Shown: positions 5,815-8,016 of the stretch, one piece after another
How positions within the stretch are numbered: the stretch's first letter is position 1
How the letters are laid out: every line of letters begins with the position of its first letter
Assembly: GCA_910585505.1 (NCBI GenBank)
Contig: CAJUFF010000137.1
Span: forward strand, 1-8,016
Origin: an uncultured Ruminiclostridium sp.
GTDB taxonomy: Bacteria; Bacillota; Clostridia; Oscillospirales; Ruminococcaceae
Length of the DNA: 8,016 nucleotides
Direction: 5' to 3'
The notes under the pieces: generated by a model
Databases searched by the model: none
Seen by the model: only the letters and a program-made list of their open reading frames with translations
What the model was told of the DNA's origin: nothing
Program-made: the position numbers and the translations under genes

Positions 5815-5845
5815 GGAGTCACAACAGGAAAGGCGGTTTATTAAA

Positions 5846-7988
5846 ATGTATTTTTCAATACTTAAAAAGGACCTTAAGCGCAAAAAGACCATGAATATAA
5901 TCCTGCTGATCTTCGTGACTCTGGCGGCGACGTTTATAGCCAGCAGCGCCAATAATATGGTTACGGTAAGCAGCGCGCTTGACAACTATTTCGACAAGGC
6001 TAACGTGCCCGATTACTGGTTCGCTTCAACAAACGCCCCCGACATAGAGAGGTTTAAGGAGCTGGCAAGCGAAAACGGCTATGATTACATCATTTCACGG
6101 CTTGTCCAGATAAACCCGGCCGATATCACATCGGATGGAGAAAAAATCGAATATACCAATACCATGATTTTATCAACTTTGGGCGGAATCAAAATTTTCG
6201 ATAAAAACAATGTTGAGATAACTCATGTGAACGATGGGGAAATTTATCTTACCTCCGATTTATTTCACTCGGAGGAAAACAATTTCCGTGTGGGGGGAAA
6301 GATCCGCATATCCCAGAATGGAGCCGAAAAGGAATTTACAATAAAGGGCTACACCAAAGACGCGCTTTTCGGCTCGCCGATGATGGGAATGACCAGATTT
6401 ATCATCAGTGAAAACGACCTTAAGCTGTTCGACTCGGATCAAGCCGCAGTTTGTCACGCGGTGGAGGTAAATACAAAGGACGCCGATTATTTGCAAAAAT
6501 TCAACAGGCTCGGTCTTAACACTATAATGGCGGTGGATAAACCCATGATAAAGATGATATATATTATGGATCTTCTCATTGCCGCTTTGCTGTTGGTGGT
6601 AAGCGTTTGTCTTATACTTATCTCAATGGTGATACTAAGGTTTATCATCAATTTCACCGTTGCCGAGGAATACCGCGAGATAGGGGTCATGAAAGCGATA
6701 GGCATAAAAAACGGCGCTATTAGAGGGCTGTATATCGTAAAATATCTGGCTTTATCCGTTATGGGAACGGCAATAGGCCTTTGCCTCAGCTTTCCCTTCG
6801 GAAAGACGATGATAAGCGGCATTTCCGATAAGATCATTATTTCGGGGGAGGACAACTTTTTCATAAATATAGCGGCGGCTGTTCTGGCGGGAGCTGCGGT
6901 GGTACTGTTCAGCTATTTCTGCACACGAAGGATACGCAAAATTTCCCCTTTGGACGCGATACGAAGCGGAGAAACGGGGGAACGCTTCGGGAAAAAGAGC
7001 CTTCTCCGTCTAAGCGGCTTGCATATTCCCACAGTTCTGTTTATGTCCTTAAACGATATTTTAAGCGGTATGAAAAACTATGTTTCCATGATAATAATTT
7101 TTATTTTGGGCACTCTTCTGGTAATAATCCCCGTGAATACCATAAACACACTGCGCTCCGACAATCTGATAACCGCCTTCAATATGGCCAAAAGCGACCA
7201 CATTATTTCAATGGAGCTTCTTTTCAATCCCAACGAGAACAACGCCGCCAAAATAGAACGGCAGTTTTCACAGGTCAGGGAAATGTTTGCAGAAAACGGC
7301 ATAGAGACTGAAATTTTTCAGGAAATCATGTTTCGGAGCACCCTGCGCATGGGCGACAGGCTCACCAATTCTATTACATTTCAGGGCAAGGGCGAAGTCA
7401 CAGCGGATATGTACGTTTATCTTTACGGAACTCCGCCGCAAAACGTTCACGAGGTGGCTCTTACATATCTGACGGCGGGACAGATCGGCGCGGATATCGG
7501 CGACGAGGTGGAAATAAAGATGGGGGATAAATGGGAAACCTTTACCGTTACCGCCATAACCCACAGTATGAACAATATGGGCGAGGGGATAAGATTTCAT
7601 CAGGACACGGAGCTTGATTACAGCTATGCGGCAGGAAGCTTCGGGATACAGGTAAATTACACAGACAATCCGGACGCTTCGGCGATGGAGGAGCGAAAAA
7701 GGCTTATTAAAGAGCTTTACCCCGACTCAAAGGTTTTTACCCCCGGCGAATATATAGGCTATATGATTGGCGGAGCCGTGACGGAGCAGCTTGAGAGCAT
7801 GAAAACCCTTATTTTAAGCATAATTCTCGGAATAAACGCTTTGGTGGCAGTGCTTATGGTAAAAAGCTTTGTCACCAAAGAAAAAGGGGATATAGCGCTT
7901 ATGAAAGCTATCGGGTTTGGCAATGCTTCGCTGACTATATGGCAGACATTGCGCATAGGTATCGTTCTTACGGTTTCGGTGCTGATAG
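5846..7988 (+). CDS. FtsX/MacB-type ABC transporter permease, 3' end missing
   Basis: 714 genuine codons of a large permease open to the contig end. Layout: TM1 at about residues 16-36; first extracytoplasmic domain (about 40-235); first FtsX domain with TMs at about 241-265, 294-318 and 340-360, and the conserved cytoplasmic EEYREIGVMKAIGIK (274-288); a SPLDAIRSGE motif near 370. Then comes a second half: TM at about 412-434, second extracytoplasmic domain (about 435-650), TM at about 653-676, and KEKGDIALMKAIGFG (about 678-692). The last TM begins near 700 and is cut. The duplicated FtsX plan predicts about two further TMs and 60-100 residues beyond the end. Such permeases export lipids, peptides or antimicrobials, or act mechanically, with a separate MacB/LolD-type ATPase; none is in the window, so it is probably downstream. 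The ATG at 5846 has AGGAAAGGCGG 9 nt upstream and starts the typical short cytoplasmic Lys-rich segment before TM1. Confidence 0.9.
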
Positions 7989-8016
7989 AGATCGGAAGAG
8001 CGTCGTGTAGGGAAAG
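7989..8016. other. Illumina adapter sequence left on the contig end
   Basis: From AGATCGGAAGAGC (7989-8001) onward all 28 bases match the reverse complement of the Illumina TruSeq universal adapter, as I remember it. Read in the permease frame it encodes the artefactual tail IGRASCRE. It is not genomic; true sequence ends at about 7988. Confidence 0.97.

Noticed and set aside
6260..7956. Several minus-strand open frames opposite the FtsX permease
   Set aside because: They are short shadows without ribosome binding sites; the plus frame is continuous for 714 codons with FtsX motifs.

Overview
The window looks like a chromosomal contig end from a Gram-positive, gut- or rumen-type member of the Clostridia, plausibly Ruminococcaceae/Oscillospiraceae. 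The evidence is the strong GGAGG ribosome binding sites, the AT-rich intergenic spaces with consensus sigma-A promoters, a surface-anchored cellulase lipoprotein, NatA/NatB-type and FtsX-type ABC transporter genes, and a flagellar-type sigma-D promoter. Genus cannot be fixed from the sequence. The last 28 bases match Illumina adapter, so this is a short-read (probably metagenomic) assembly.

Layout, left to right. Bases 1-195 are non-coding. They hold an inverted pair of operator-like sites (46-93), which probably belong to a leftward gene beyond the window edge, and the terminator (125-176) of the cellulase gene. A minus-strand gene (196-1929) encodes a lipoprotein endoglucanase with a Ser/Thr/Glu-rich linker, a CBM2-like cellulose-binding module and a GH5 catalytic domain (GH5_2-like). 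It has a consensus promoter (TTGACA-17-TATAAT). A third copy of the same operator-like sequence lies between its start site and ribosome binding site, which suggests local co-regulation with the gene off the left edge. A short GC-richer stretch near 2030-2076 can fold into a nested hairpin and is unexplained.

Next is a minus-strand two-gene operon (2181-4521): an ABC-2/NatB-like permease overlapping, by 11 bp, its NatA-like ATPase partner. It has its own consensus promoter, a palindrome-rich leader and a terminator. Its real ATPase start is an ATG at 4521 with GGAGG in front of it.

The divergent 365-bp intergenic region (4522-4886) carries the operon promoter leftward. Rightward it carries a sigma-D (sigma-28, FliA-type) promoter, TAAA-15-GCCGATAT, followed by a roughly 120-nt leader with two hairpins. 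This drives a 264-residue protein of unknown function with codon use typical of highly expressed genes and two C-terminal copies of an identical 14-residue peptide. This gene, apparently in the flagellar regulon but of unknown role, is the most interesting item in the window. It ends at its own terminator (5745-5776).

Finally, an FtsX/MacB-type large ABC permease (from 5846, plus strand) is cut off at the contig end after 714 genuine codons. The frame continues artificially through adapter sequence (7989-8016). Its ATPase partner is not in the window.
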